Assembly: GCA_030613055.1 (NCBI GenBank)
Contig: JAUWMR010000042.1
Location: forward strand, 1-36,771
DNA from: Desulfobacteraceae bacterium
Lineage (GTDB): Bacteria; Desulfobacterota; DSM-4660; Desulfatiglandales; Desulfatiglandaceae
DNA length: 36,771 nt
Reading direction: 5' to 3'
Shown here: positions 15,722-25,600 of the stretch, one piece after another
Layout: every line of letters begins with the position of its first letter
How positions within the stretch are numbered: position 1 is the stretch's first letter
The notes under the pieces: model-generated
Seen by the model: only the letters and a program-made list of their open reading frames with translations
Told to the model about the DNA's origin: nothing
Databases searched by the model: none
Translations under genes and position numbers: made by a program

Positions 15722-16930
15722 ATGATGCGTAAGTTACTCTTTTTTGCAACTGTCACGTTAATCATAGCTGGGATGATAACCATAGGATTTCCCATAGGAG
15801 CAACGGCCAAGGATATCAAAGTCGGAGCAATTATTAACCTGACAGGACCGGCCTCCACCTGGGGACAGTTTCATGCTAAGGGACTCAAAGACTATTTCCG
15901 TTACGTGAATGATGCAAAAGGCGGGGTTGCAGGTAATAAGGTCAATTTGACCGTGGTTGATCACGCATACAAGGTCCCTGAGGCGATTAAGTTTGTAAAA
16001 AAGTTCTGTACCTCTGACAAGATGGACATACTCGCCACCTGGGATGCCGGATCGGGTATTATGGCAAAACCTATTATCCAGAAATACAAGACACCTAACA
16101 TTAATTTTTCCACATATCAGGGAATTCTCAAGCCGCCTGTAGATTATGCCTATTTACCATATGGAGGCTACAATATGGACTCCTATGCCGTCCTGGAATA
16201 TATTAAGAATATTCATGGCAGCGGGGCTCCAAAAGTAGGTCTTCTCACTTACAACAACGCATATGGAAAATCCATCCATGCGGCCAGCAAGGAATATGCT
16301 GCAAAAAATAACGTTAATATTGTTTCTATCGAGCAATTCCCGCCCAAGACCCTTGATCTCAATACCGAGCTTTTGAGGCTCAAGAACAAGGGGGCGGAAT
16401 ATATTTTTATGCAGTGCCTTCCCTCTGCCATTCTCATGGCCCTCCAATCGGCTGATCGCATTAAATACGATGTCCCGTTTTTCGGCACCTGGACATCCAC
16501 TGATCCGGATTTCTTCAAACGCGGTAAAGGGCTGATTCGTGATCGCATGCACATGCAGTTTCCGGGAGGTCTTCCTGTTGACGGCTCACCCGGCATGAAG
16601 ACAATGGAATATCTCTGGAAAAAATATAAAACCGTTACCAGTTTTGATGCCTCCTACTGGGAAGGTGTCGTCATCGGTATGATTATGGAAAGGGGCTTTG
16701 ACAAGGCCTATGCAAATTTTGGAAAAATAAACAGCGAAACCATTAACCAGGGCCTCGAGACCTTCCGCAACGAGGATTTTGGTGGGCTCGTCCCCAATGT
16801 CACTTATACCAAGACCGACCACAGCGCCTCCTGGAAGTCAAGGATCGTGAAAATCAACGAGAATGGTACATATACACCTCTCACAAACTTCTGGGGACCC
16901 GGAAAAGAAAAGGTTAGAATTATAAAATGA
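15722..16930 (+). CDS. livK: Branched-chain amino acid-type ABC substrate-binding protein
   Basis: 402 residues. A signal peptide (MMRKLLFFATVTLIIAGMIT and a following Ala-rich end, likely cut after Ala29) is followed by KDIKVGAIINLTGPASTWGQ, the start of LivK/periplasmic-binding type I folds. NDAKGGVAGNKVNLTVVDH and GLLTYNNAYGKSIHAASKEY are further family segments. No lipobox Cys is seen, so the protein is probably free in the periplasm. Strong ribosome site TAAGGAGG. The binding proteins of this group take many carboxylates as well as amino acids; next to an acyl-CoA ligase, an organic or aromatic acid is a reasonable guess. The stop overlaps the ATPase start (ATGA). Confidence 0.9.
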   Translation: MMRKLLFFATVTLIIAGMITIGFPIGATAKDIKVGAIINLTGPASTWGQFHAKGLKDYFRYVNDAKGGVAGNKVNLTVVDHAYKVPEAIKFVKKFCTSDKMDILATWDAGSGIMAKPIIQKYKTPNINFSTYQGILKPPVDYAYLPYGGYNMDSYAVLEYIKNIHGSGAPKVGLLTYNNAYGKSIHAASKEYAAKNNVNIVSIEQFPPKTLDLNTELLRLKNKGAEYIFMQCLPSAILMALQSADRIKYDVPFFGTWTSTDPDFFKRGKGLIRDRMHMQFPGGLPVDGSPGMKTMEYLWKKYKTVTSFDASYWEGVVIGMIMERGFDKAYANFGKINSETINQGLETFRNEDFGGLVPNVTYTKTDHSASWKSRIVKINENGTYTPLTNFWGPGKEKVRIIK

Positions 16931-17757
16931 AAGCCTTTCGTGGTGAACCGAGTATCTTTGCCTCCGCGCGCCCCGAAGACAGAGGGGCGGAGCTGGAGGT
17001 GAAGAGCCTCACATTAAGATTCGGTGGGATTACGGCCCTGCACAAAATTGACCTCGCAGTACATACAGGCGAACTGGTTGCTGTTATCGGCCCAAATGGC
17101 GCCGGCAAGACCAGCCTGTTGAACTGCATCACCGGTTACTACAAACCGCAGGAGGGCCATATCTTATTTAACGGGAAAGAAATCACCAACCTTCATACAC
17201 ATCAACTCACCACCATAGGAATCGGCAGGACCTATCAGAACATAGAGCTTTTTCCCGGCATGACCGTTTTATCCAATATGTTGTTGGCCCGTCATGTTCA
17301 CTGCAATTACGGTGTCGGTACAGCATCCATTTTTTCAAAGTCGGTGAGAGACGAAGAGGTCCGTCATCGAAAGATCTTAGAGGAGCTGATTGATTTTCTT
17401 GAAATACAATCGCTCCGAAAACAGCTTGTAGGTTCCTTGCCATATGGCATGCGAAAACGGGTTGAATTGGGCAGGGCACTGGCACTGGAACCAAAGCTAT
17501 TGGTGTTAGACGAACCCTTTGCAGGGATGACACTCGAGGAAAAAGAAGATATGGTCCGGTTTCTGATGGAACTAAACAATGCGTGGAACCAGACTATGAT
17601 CCTTGTGGAACATGACATGTCGGTTGTCATGAGTATATCCGAGAGAATTGCGGTGCTTGATTTCGGTGTCAAATTAGCAGAAGGATCGCCTGATTTTGTT
17701 CAGAATCACCCTCAGGTCATAAAAGCCTATCTTGGAGACACCGACAAAATTGATTAA
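16927..17757 (+). CDS. livG: ABC transporter ATPase, LivG type
   Basis: 276 residues. Walker A GPNGAGKT at 55-62, Q-loop in RTYQNIELFPGMTV, LivG-type signature LPYGMRKRVELGRAL in place of LSGGQ, Walker B LLVLDEPFAG, H-loop LVEHDMSVVM, and the LivG-specific C-terminal end VIKAYLGD. About 20 extra N-terminal residues precede the ABC core. It couples ATP hydrolysis to transport through LivHM. It overlaps livK by 4 nt. Confidence 0.93.
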   Translation: MKAFRGEPSIFASARPEDRGAELEVKSLTLRFGGITALHKIDLAVHTGELVAVIGPNGAGKTSLLNCITGYYKPQEGHILFNGKEITNLHTHQLTTIGIGRTYQNIELFPGMTVLSNMLLARHVHCNYGVGTASIFSKSVRDEEVRHRKILEELIDFLEIQSLRKQLVGSLPYGMRKRVELGRALALEPKLLVLDEPFAGMTLEEKEDMVRFLMELNNAWNQTMILVEHDMSVVMSISERIAVLDFGVKLAEGSPDFVQNHPQVIKAYLGDTDKID

Positions 17758-17764
17758 AACAAGA

Positions 17765-17790
17765 GGGGTCAGGTCTCAAGACCTGACCCC
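17765..17790. repeat. Perfect 12-bp hairpin between livG and acyl-CoA ligase
   Basis: GGGGTCAGGTCT and AGACCTGACCCC are exact reverse complements separated by only CA. There is no T run after it, so it is not a standard terminator. It lies 8 nt after livG and 25 nt before the ligase start, and may stabilise or process the mRNA. GGTCAGGTCTCAAGACCTGACC-type palindromes look like a dispersed repeat family. Confidence 0.7.
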
Positions 17791-17814
17791 ATATTAAGCC
17801 CCATACTGAAAAAA

Positions 17815-19770
17815 ATGAAAACTACCAATCTGAAAATAGACCGTATCGATGAAGAAACATTAGCGTCCTTATGCCAGTATACGTTCCCCCAGGTTCTTTC
17901 GAGACAGGCGGAGAAGTTAGGTTCGGACAAGATTGCTATCCGTGAAAAGGCATATGGCATATGGCAGACCTACGACTGGAAAGAGTACCTGCGTTACACA
18001 AAGCTTGTTGCCCTTGGCTTGATCTCTCTGGGTCTAAAGAGGGGTGAAAATGTCGGGCTTATATTAGACAATCACCCTGAATGGCTTTTCGCTGAATTAG
18101 GTGCGCAGTCACTCGGTGCGGTAACGATCCCCTTTTTTACTTCGGCAGTGGCCAAAGAGCAGCTTTTCGGGCTCAACCGTGTCAAGGCAGCATATATCTT
18201 TGCCCAGGATCAGGAACAGGTTGACAAAGTTCTCTCATGCCGGGATGAACTCTCCCATGTCCGGCGGCTTATATATATTGACCCCACCGGCATGAGATCC
18301 TACAGGGATGATCCCTGGCTGATCAGCTTTGCTCAACTCCTCGAATTAGGAGAAGAACTGGACAAAGAGCAGCCTGACCTTTTTGTCAAGGAACTCTGGG
18401 AAGGAAAGCCCGATGATGTTGCCCTTATGATAATGACATCAGGCACTACCGGAGAGCCCAAATTAGTCATGCTAAGCCATGAAAATTTTAATGAAATGGC
18501 ACGAAAATGGCTTGAAACAGCTCCAATCGGCATCGGGGACAACTGGATATCCATTACACCTACGGCCTGGATCGTTGACCAGTTGTGGGGCATGGGGATC
18601 ACCTTGTCCGGCGGTATTGCCATGAATTTTCCCGAAACTTTTGAAACCGCTGTTGAGGATTTCAGGGAAATAGGCCCCTCCGTTATCATTACCTCCTCCA
18701 GGTTCTGGGAAGATCTCGCTTCCAAGATCAGGGTCAAGATTGCCGATGCCGGGTTTATCAAGCTTGCCCTGTATAACTACTCCCAAAAAATAGGCGGGGC
18801 CGTGGTAGACCTTGAATCCGAGAAAAAGCCTGTGCCTGCCAAGCTTAAATTTTTAAGTGCATTGACAAACAGGATTGTATCACGACCGCTTATGGATCGT
18901 GTTGGATGTCTCGGATTTCGCAGCGCCTATACAGGAGGGTTTCCCATTAGCCCGGATGTAATTCGGTTTTTCAGGGCCAATGGCCTGAATCTAATGCAAT
19001 CATACGGCCTTACCGAAGGGGGTGGAATTTTTCAGGTACAGCCCGACGATGAGGTAAAACCAGAGACAGTGGGAAAAGCCCTTCCCAGGACCGAGGTCAA
19101 AATCACCGAGGATCAGGAAGTTATTGTGTCAAGCAAGTCGAATTTTATTGGCTACTATGAAAACCCTGAGGCTACGGCCGAGTCCTTGAAAGACGGGTGG
19201 TTTTATACCGGGGATGCGGGATATTTCAATGATGACGGGCACCTGATTATAATCGGTCGAAAACAGGATATCATGCGCACAGTAGATGGGGAGGCGTTCT
19301 CACCCGACTTTATTGAGACTCGCCTGAAATTCAGCCCTTATATTAAAGAAGCCGTTATATGGGGGGAGGGACAGGATTATCTCACGGCCTTCATAAATAT
19401 TGACTTCGGAAACGTTGGTAACTGGGCAGAAGACAGGAAAATTCCCTATACTACATATACGGATCTCTCCCAGCAGCCTGCTGTTGAGGAAATGATTCGC
19501 GGGGAAGTCCAGGTAGTAAACAAAAAACAATTGCCTAAACCAATGAGGCTCGTAAAGATCATCCTGCTTTATAAATTATTGGATGCAGACGACGAAGAAC
19601 TGACGAGAACGGGCAAGGTAAGGCGTATGTTTGTCTTTGACCAGTATAAAGACCTCATTGATGCCATGTATTCCGATAAGACTGAACTTCCCGTAACAGG
19701 TCAGGTGCGATACAGAGATGGACACGTGGGGACAATTGAAACAACAGTCAAAATCCTGACTGTTCAATAA
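17815..19770 (+). CDS. AMP-forming acyl-CoA synthetase (long-chain type), in liv operon
   Basis: 651 residues. AMP-binding P-loop TSGTTGEPK is at 208-216, followed by LSHENF; YGLTEGGG (A5 motif) and GWFYTGDAGYFNDDGHL, IIIGRKQDIM (A7/A8) are intact. The C-terminal catalytic Lys is probably in the RTGKVRRMFV segment. The enzyme activates a carboxylic acid to acyl-CoA with ATP. Its place between the ATPase and permease genes implies that the transported acid is activated on entry. There is no strong ribosome site before the ATG at 17815, so translation may depend on upstream ribosomes. Similarity is to long-chain ligases rather than benzoate-CoA ligases, but substrate is unproven. Confidence 0.9.
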   Translation: MKTTNLKIDRIDEETLASLCQYTFPQVLSRQAEKLGSDKIAIREKAYGIWQTYDWKEYLRYTKLVALGLISLGLKRGENVGLILDNHPEWLFAELGAQSLGAVTIPFFTSAVAKEQLFGLNRVKAAYIFAQDQEQVDKVLSCRDELSHVRRLIYIDPTGMRSYRDDPWLISFAQLLELGEELDKEQPDLFVKELWEGKPDDVALMIMTSGTTGEPKLVMLSHENFNEMARKWLETAPIGIGDNWISITPTAWIVDQLWGMGITLSGGIAMNFPETFETAVEDFREIGPSVIITSSRFWEDLASKIRVKIADAGFIKLALYNYSQKIGGAVVDLESEKKPVPAKLKFLSALTNRIVSRPLMDRVGCLGFRSAYTGGFPISPDVIRFFRANGLNLMQSYGLTEGGGIFQVQPDDEVKPETVGKALPRTEVKITEDQEVIVSSKSNFIGYYENPEATAESLKDGWFYTGDAGYFNDDGHLIIIGRKQDIMRTVDGEAFSPDFIETRLKFSPYIKEAVIWGEGQDYLTAFINIDFGNVGNWAEDRKIPYTTYTDLSQQPAVEEMIRGEVQVVNKKQLPKPMRLVKIILLYKLLDADDEELTRTGKVRRMFVFDQYKDLIDAMYSDKTELPVTGQVRYRDGHVGTIETTVKILTVQ

Positions 19771-19786
19771 GGAGACTTAGCCCGCC

Positions 19787-20665
19787 ATGGAATTCTTTCT
19801 TCAACTTCTTGTAAATGGATTATCACTTGGATTTCTCTATGCGGTTTCCGCTCTTGGTTTTGTCATGATTTTTAAATCAAGCAGCGTCCTCAACTTCGCC
19901 CACGGGGAACTCCTGGCTATTGGTGCTTTTATGTTTCTTGTCCTGTCAGCTTGGGCCAAGCTACCTATTATTCTTGCTTTCGCAATAACTATGATTGGAA
20001 GCTTCGCCCTCGGTTTTGTCGTTGAACGACTTTTCCTTCGCCCCTTGATCGGGGAAGCCCTCATTGAGGTGATAATGCTGACCGTGGGATTAGCCATCAT
20101 GTTCAAGGGAATCATGCTGTTTATCTTCGGTGGTGATATTCATGATTACCCTAAATTTTTACCCGAAGGTCTTTCTATGGAATGGGGAGCAATTCAGATC
20201 CCCTCTGTTTACGTCGCCACATTTGTTATTGGTATCCTTTTTCTTATTATATTCGGTCTATTCTTTAAATATTCCTCACAGGGTATTTACATGAGATCTG
20301 TGGCCGACAACCAGCCTGCTGCCCTCTCCTTGGGCGTCCATGTAAAGCGGGTTTTTGCCCTCTCATGGGCTATCGCAGCCCTGGTCTGCGCCATGAGCGG
20401 TATTGTATTAGGCATAATAAATGGTGTTAATGTCCATGAACTGAGTTCTATAGGGCTTAAAGTATTTCCTGTAGTTATTTTAGGTGGACTGGACAGTATT
20501 GGCGGGGCCATCATAGGTGGGGTCATTATCGGTTTGCTTGAGACCTTTACTGGCGGGTATATCTCTACTTCCTTGAGAGAAGTAATACCATATATTGTGT
20601 TAGTAATTATCCTGATGGTTAGGCCGTACGGTCTTTTTGGGCTTGTGGAGATAGAGAGAGTATAA
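19787..20665 (+). CDS. livH: ABC transporter permease, LivH type
   Basis: 292 residues, about eight hydrophobic segments. MEFFLQLLVNGLSLGFLYAV, ALGFVMIFKSSSVLNFAHGE and the EAA-like loop LGVHVKRVFALSWAIAALVC are typical of LivH. The C-terminus has VVILGGLDSIGGAIIGG, the conserved permease motif. Ribosome site GGAGAC about 10 nt upstream. It forms the membrane channel with the LivM-type protein. Confidence 0.93.
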   Translation: MEFFLQLLVNGLSLGFLYAVSALGFVMIFKSSSVLNFAHGELLAIGAFMFLVLSAWAKLPIILAFAITMIGSFALGFVVERLFLRPLIGEALIEVIMLTVGLAIMFKGIMLFIFGGDIHDYPKFLPEGLSMEWGAIQIPSVYVATFVIGILFLIIFGLFFKYSSQGIYMRSVADNQPAALSLGVHVKRVFALSWAIAALVCAMSGIVLGIINGVNVHELSSIGLKVFPVVILGGLDSIGGAIIGGVIIGLLETFTGGYISTSLREVIPYIVLVIILMVRPYGLFGLVEIERV

Positions 20666-20716
20666 AATCGCCCAGCTCCGCTTCACGATTTTATAAAGAG
20701 AAAGGTAAGTGGGAAC

Positions 20717-21784
20717 ATGAACAAGTTGCAATTTCATCCCTGCGGGAATTTTAGAGAATCATATTACGAAGAGATCAGGATCTTTGAAACAGATTTTGGC
20801 AGGCTATGGATGCTAATCGGCCTTATGCTGCTTTTCGTTGTTATCCCGTTTATCAGCAGCCCCTATATGTTATACGTGCTGAATACCATGGGGATATATG
20901 CCATTGCAGCAATAGGACTAAATCTCCTCATAGGGTATACGGGCCAGATATCACTCGGTCATGGTGCCTTTTTCGGTGTTGGAGCTTATACTGCCGCTAT
21001 TTTAGCCACCAGGGCAGGGTTCCCTTTCCTGCTTGCAGTACCTGCAGCAGGACTTGTTACTGCCGCCGTTGGTATGGTCTTTGGACTTCCTACTGCCCGG
21101 CTCAAGCACCTTTACCTCTGTATTGCAACCCTGGCAGGACAGTTCATCCTTGAATACGTGTTTGTGCAGTGGGAAAGACTTACTGGCGGTGCGGAAGGCA
21201 TTGTCGTTAGCGAAGCATCCATATTCGGCATTGGCCTGGGTGATGACAGGGTGTTTTATTACGTGATATTTGTCTGCTTTGTGGTGATGATATGGATAGC
21301 CGTTAACCTGATTCGGACCCGGTACGGACGCGCCTTTATTGCCATTCGCGATAATGACCGGGCCGCTGAAGGAATGGGTATCCCTATCTTTTCCTATAAG
21401 CTTCTATCATTCGCAATCAGCTCCTTTTATGCGGGGTTTGCCGGCGCCCTATATGCATATTATATGATGTGTATCACACCCGAGCCGTTTAATCTCTGGT
21501 TATCCATTGAATTTATTGCAATGATCATTATCGGAGGATTAGGGAGCATTCCAGGTTCTGTATTCGGTTCGATATTTATTGTCGGATTGAGCGAAATACT
21601 GAGTCATATTACGCAATATCTCATGAATGTCGGCGACACTGGTATGGGTATTACTATAGCGCCTCTCCGGGAGTTCATTTTCGGTCTTGCTATTGTCCTT
21701 TTTATTATTTTTGAACCAAAGGGCCTTGCAGAGGTCTGGCGTATTATTCGTTCTAACTTCAGATTGTGGCCATTTTCGTATTGA
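20717..21784 (+). CDS. livM: ABC transporter permease, LivM type
   Basis: 355 residues. A hydrophilic N-terminal segment of about 30 residues precedes the membrane core. GLNLLIGYTGQISLGHGAFF is the LivM hallmark; RAFIAIRDNDRAAEGMGIPI is the coupling-helix loop and IIIGGLGSIPGSVFGSIF the conserved C-terminal motif. It pairs with the LivH-type permease. The 51-nt gap before it contains an imperfect AAATCG...CGATTT hairpin. Confidence 0.93.
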   Translation: MNKLQFHPCGNFRESYYEEIRIFETDFGRLWMLIGLMLLFVVIPFISSPYMLYVLNTMGIYAIAAIGLNLLIGYTGQISLGHGAFFGVGAYTAAILATRAGFPFLLAVPAAGLVTAAVGMVFGLPTARLKHLYLCIATLAGQFILEYVFVQWERLTGGAEGIVVSEASIFGIGLGDDRVFYYVIFVCFVVMIWIAVNLIRTRYGRAFIAIRDNDRAAEGMGIPIFSYKLLSFAISSFYAGFAGALYAYYMMCITPEPFNLWLSIEFIAMIIIGGLGSIPGSVFGSIFIVGLSEILSHITQYLMNVGDTGMGITIAPLREFIFGLAIVLFIIFEPKGLAEVWRIIRSNFRLWPFSY

Positions 21785-21806
21785 TATGTAACGGAGTATT
21801 GGAATA

Positions 21807-22610
21807 ATGGAAAACAACATCAGATTACTGCTCAACAACATCAGCGTAGTCTACTCTGATGTCATACAGGTCTTAAAAGGCGTATCCCTCACCGTTAAAA
21901 AGGGGCAGATTGTTTCTTTATTGGGCAGCAACGGCGCTGGAAAGACTACCACCCTCAAGGCAGTCTCCGGATTGCTCAAGCCCGAAAATGGTAAAGTTAC
22001 AGAAGGATCAATCGAATATGATGGCAGTCCCGTTCAGAATTCGTCTCCGGAAGAGATTACACGAAAAGGGATTATTCAGGTCCTGGAGGGAAGGCAAGAA
22101 TTCAAGTATCTGACTGTTGAAGAAAATCTAAGGGTTGGGACCGCAACCCGCTGGGGTAAGCCGTATAAAAAAGACCTGGAAATGGTTTACCACTATTTCC
22201 CTGCGCTTTTAGCACGAAAAGGGAACCTTGCAGGTTACTGTAGTGGCGGTGAACTCCAGATGTTAGTGATGGGCAGAGGACTGATGGCTCAACCCAAGTT
22301 ATTGCTATTAGATGAGCCTTCTCTGGGTCTCGCTCCGCTCCTGGTAAAAGAAATATTCCAGATTATTAGACGGGTAAACAATGAACTTGGAACTACTCTC
22401 ATGCTCGTAGAGCAAAACGCCAACATGGCTCTCCAGATCGCCCACTATGGTTATGTGATGGAGAATGGCAAGATCGTTATGGAGAGTGATGCAGAAGATC
22501 TCCGAGAAAACCCGGATGTTAAGGAATTTTACTTAGGCACGGCCGCTACTGGGACCCTCAAGTCTTATAAAGACGTAAAATCCTACAAACGCCGCAAACG
22601 ATGGCTTTAG
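21807..22610 (+). CDS. livF: ABC transporter ATPase, LivF type
   Basis: 267 residues. Walker A GSNGAGKT at 40-47, GIIQVLEGRQEFKYLTVEEN (LivF Q-loop region, with GRQEF close to the usual GRxxF), a signature around YCSGGELQMLVMGRGLM, Walker B LLLLDEPSLGLAPL, and H-loop MLVEQNANMAL. Length exceeds LivF by a basic tail of roughly 20 residues (KSYKDVKSYKRRKRWL). It ends with TAG and is the last transporter gene. Confidence 0.93.
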   Translation: MENNIRLLLNNISVVYSDVIQVLKGVSLTVKKGQIVSLLGSNGAGKTTTLKAVSGLLKPENGKVTEGSIEYDGSPVQNSSPEEITRKGIIQVLEGRQEFKYLTVEENLRVGTATRWGKPYKKDLEMVYHYFPALLARKGNLAGYCSGGELQMLVMGRGLMAQPKLLLLDEPSLGLAPLLVKEIFQIIRRVNNELGTTLMLVEQNANMALQIAHYGYVMENGKIVMESDAEDLRENPDVKEFYLGTAATGTLKSYKDVKSYKRRKRWL

Positions 22611-22662
22611 GCCCCAAACGAATCCATTGACCTCAATAGGGCTTTTTTAGCCTGGAATTTAA

Positions 22663-25600
22663 ATGGATCACATTGACTCCTTTCCCGCAGAAATTCCCTG
22701 GCACGAAGACTCTTTTAGATTTATCAAACCAGATGAATTCAATACCTTTGGGATTGACCCCTCGGATATCCCGGTAGGAACATTTGCCGCCCTAAAACAT
22801 CCCTCCCATCTTCGCAGCAGATTCGGTGGAAACGCATATGGATTCGGTCTTTTCGAGATCTATGATCGCTCAAATCCGGAAGATGTCAAACTGCTCCAGT
22901 CAACCGTCCTGGACGACTCCCATAGTGTCAGGAAGCATTACAGGGAGCTAAACAAGATCTATAAGAAACTTGGACTATTAATCAGGTTTTCAAGTCTTGG
23001 AAAGCCTTACTACCTTATTCCAAACCACTTGGTGTACAACACTCTAACACACATGAAGTCCAAGGTTGATGAAATTACCAAAGTCGTCGGCTTCCACAGA
23101 AAAAAATTTTATAAAGAGCATCATAATATAGGCGTAGTAACACACCAGGACGATCTGATCTCCCGTGAACTCTCCCTTCATTTCAAAGAACATAGTTTCG
23201 TGGTTATAGATTCCATTGACAAACTCCGAAATATGGGGAAGACACTGGATCTTGTTATCCTTACATGGGACCTATTCGAAATAATTCTGATGGAAAGGTT
23301 CAGTCCTCTTTCAAAAGAAATGCTTACCAAAAAGCGTCTCGATGAATATGCGGTCTATATCCTGTGGAAGCTCTATAAGATTTTGAAACCGGACGGTGAA
23401 CTCTTTATCATTGCAAATCGCTATACATCCAAAACCAATCGCGCGAGAGAAGTTGTCTTTAAAACAGAGCACGAAGAAAAACAATTTGCTTTATTCAGCC
23501 ACATTTTTAATACGAAAAAGAAATACCGCATAAAAAATCATAGCTTACAGGTTAACATTTTTGATTTCCAAAAATATTTAAGTGGCCTATATGTCGAGCA
23601 GGAGGTCATTGACAAACTGTTAGGCAAACATCCTATAGAAGACGTGACACTTGAGCAGATAGATAACTTGCCCTACCTTAATTTTAAACTTGCAGATTGG
23701 CCTTTCCTAAGCGACCAGGCGAGAATCTGGACCAAGCTCCTGCCCGTCTATTTTGACAAGATATTGTTAAAATCCCTGACACCCCAGTCTGTAAAAGACG
23801 ATTGGGGGAAAAGGTTTTCTTTCAAGGAATATACGCCAGATTACTTGATGATATATTTGGGTGAAAAAAAGCCCTTGAAAATCACAACGGCCGAGATCAA
23901 ACAAGATGTCATGAAATCCAGGCTAATCGGTTGTTCTACAGATCTTTTGGCCGATTACAGGAATTCCTTCGAGTATGTAATTCGAACCCTTTATGTATTA
24001 GACAGTATTAAAAAGGGGAACTATGAGGGCCTGCCGCAGATTTTTATTGACCGGATAAGGCAGCCCCTGGAAAACAAAAACAGGAGATTCGCCGCTCTGA
24101 ACCATGTCATCAAACTTGTGACCAAGATCAACAAGTTGGAAAAGATAAGACATTATCTTAATCCCGACATGATTGAAGGATCAAGGACAGAAGTCATTGA
24201 AAATCTGGAAGTCCTGCCTTTCTTCGGGTTTAACTACGATGAACTAAGGGAAATCTTTTTTATTATTTTAGGCCACACACCCTTAGGCCGAATTCTATCC
24301 GGTAAAATGAGTGAAAAAACGTTAAAACCGGTTTCAGATCTTGCCCGCACTTATGAACAGCAACAGGCCCTTAACCTGCTTCGTTATTGTCTTCTAATGA
24401 CCATGGCGGAAACAGAAGCTGCCAGTAGTACAGGACTGAGCACTGAAGAACTTACCGAGCTTTTCGACCTCTATGAATCAACCGTCAGGATTGTAACAAA
24501 TCGCGAACTCGATTGGGATAGGCTTCTGGACGAAAAGACAACGTCTATGGGGGGAATTCACTTCAAGATCGTACGCAAACTTCTCAAGATGATGAATCAC
24601 TTTGAATACCTCGACAACTGGGCGGAATTGAAACAAAAGGGGCAAATGGAAAAAGAGTCTTTAGCTGACTATGACGATCGGAAATTACTTAGGATACAAA
24701 ATGTCATAAACCTTGTGAATACTATTGAAAATTTTGAAGAGCTGTATCTGAAATTCGATCCTTTGCAATTACCGGTATTTTATCGAAAGTTTATTGATAT
24801 CGAGTTTCAGGGCACCGGCCATCTTTTTGAAAGAATGGGGAGCCAGGATGTATTTGTCCTTCTCTGGATCACAGTAAGCCTCGCGCGCGGAGAGGTTATC
24901 AATTTTAATCCCATCTTAGCCGACGTGGAACGGTCTGAGATCATTGACCGGATTAAAAAAGTGGAGCAGGAGGCCAAAGCCATCAACATTCGTTATCTCG
25001 ACCACCCAATCCTTATGCAATTCAGCAAGCAGTTGTATCAGAATGGATCCTCATATATTTTGGGCACCGGATTTCAGTTGAGAGTAAATCCGGAAAACCA
25101 GGCCCTGGAAATCGCTTACATGGATATGGACAGGGACATTGAACAACTGGAGGCCTTATCCCAAAAGTTGGCCGGACGCCGCATATCCGAAATTCCTGAA
25201 GAAGACCTGGTAAACTTAGAGACACTTTTTTCCAATCTTGAGAGCTTTTACCAGAGTCATCTCAGACTTCTTGGTGAGACAGACTTTACCACGAAACTGC
25301 CTGCAAGACAGAAACGGTGGTTCAAAAAAGTTCGAGACCTGAAGGAATATTTGCGATCCAACTTCTTAGACACAATTTTTCATCCCGAAGAAGTATATAC
25401 TGACCTTAACCTGCTTTATTATAATTCGCCCTCCCTATTGAAATTTATTCTTCCTGAATTCGGAGCACTACAGGATCTGGATCTGTCCTGGCACTTGTAT
25501 CTAACCTCGCCCGTCATTCATTATATTATCACAGCCACAAAAAAGCTCCAGGCCCTTGTCACTTATGACAGGAGAAGCTTTCAGGATATCCAATTCCTGC

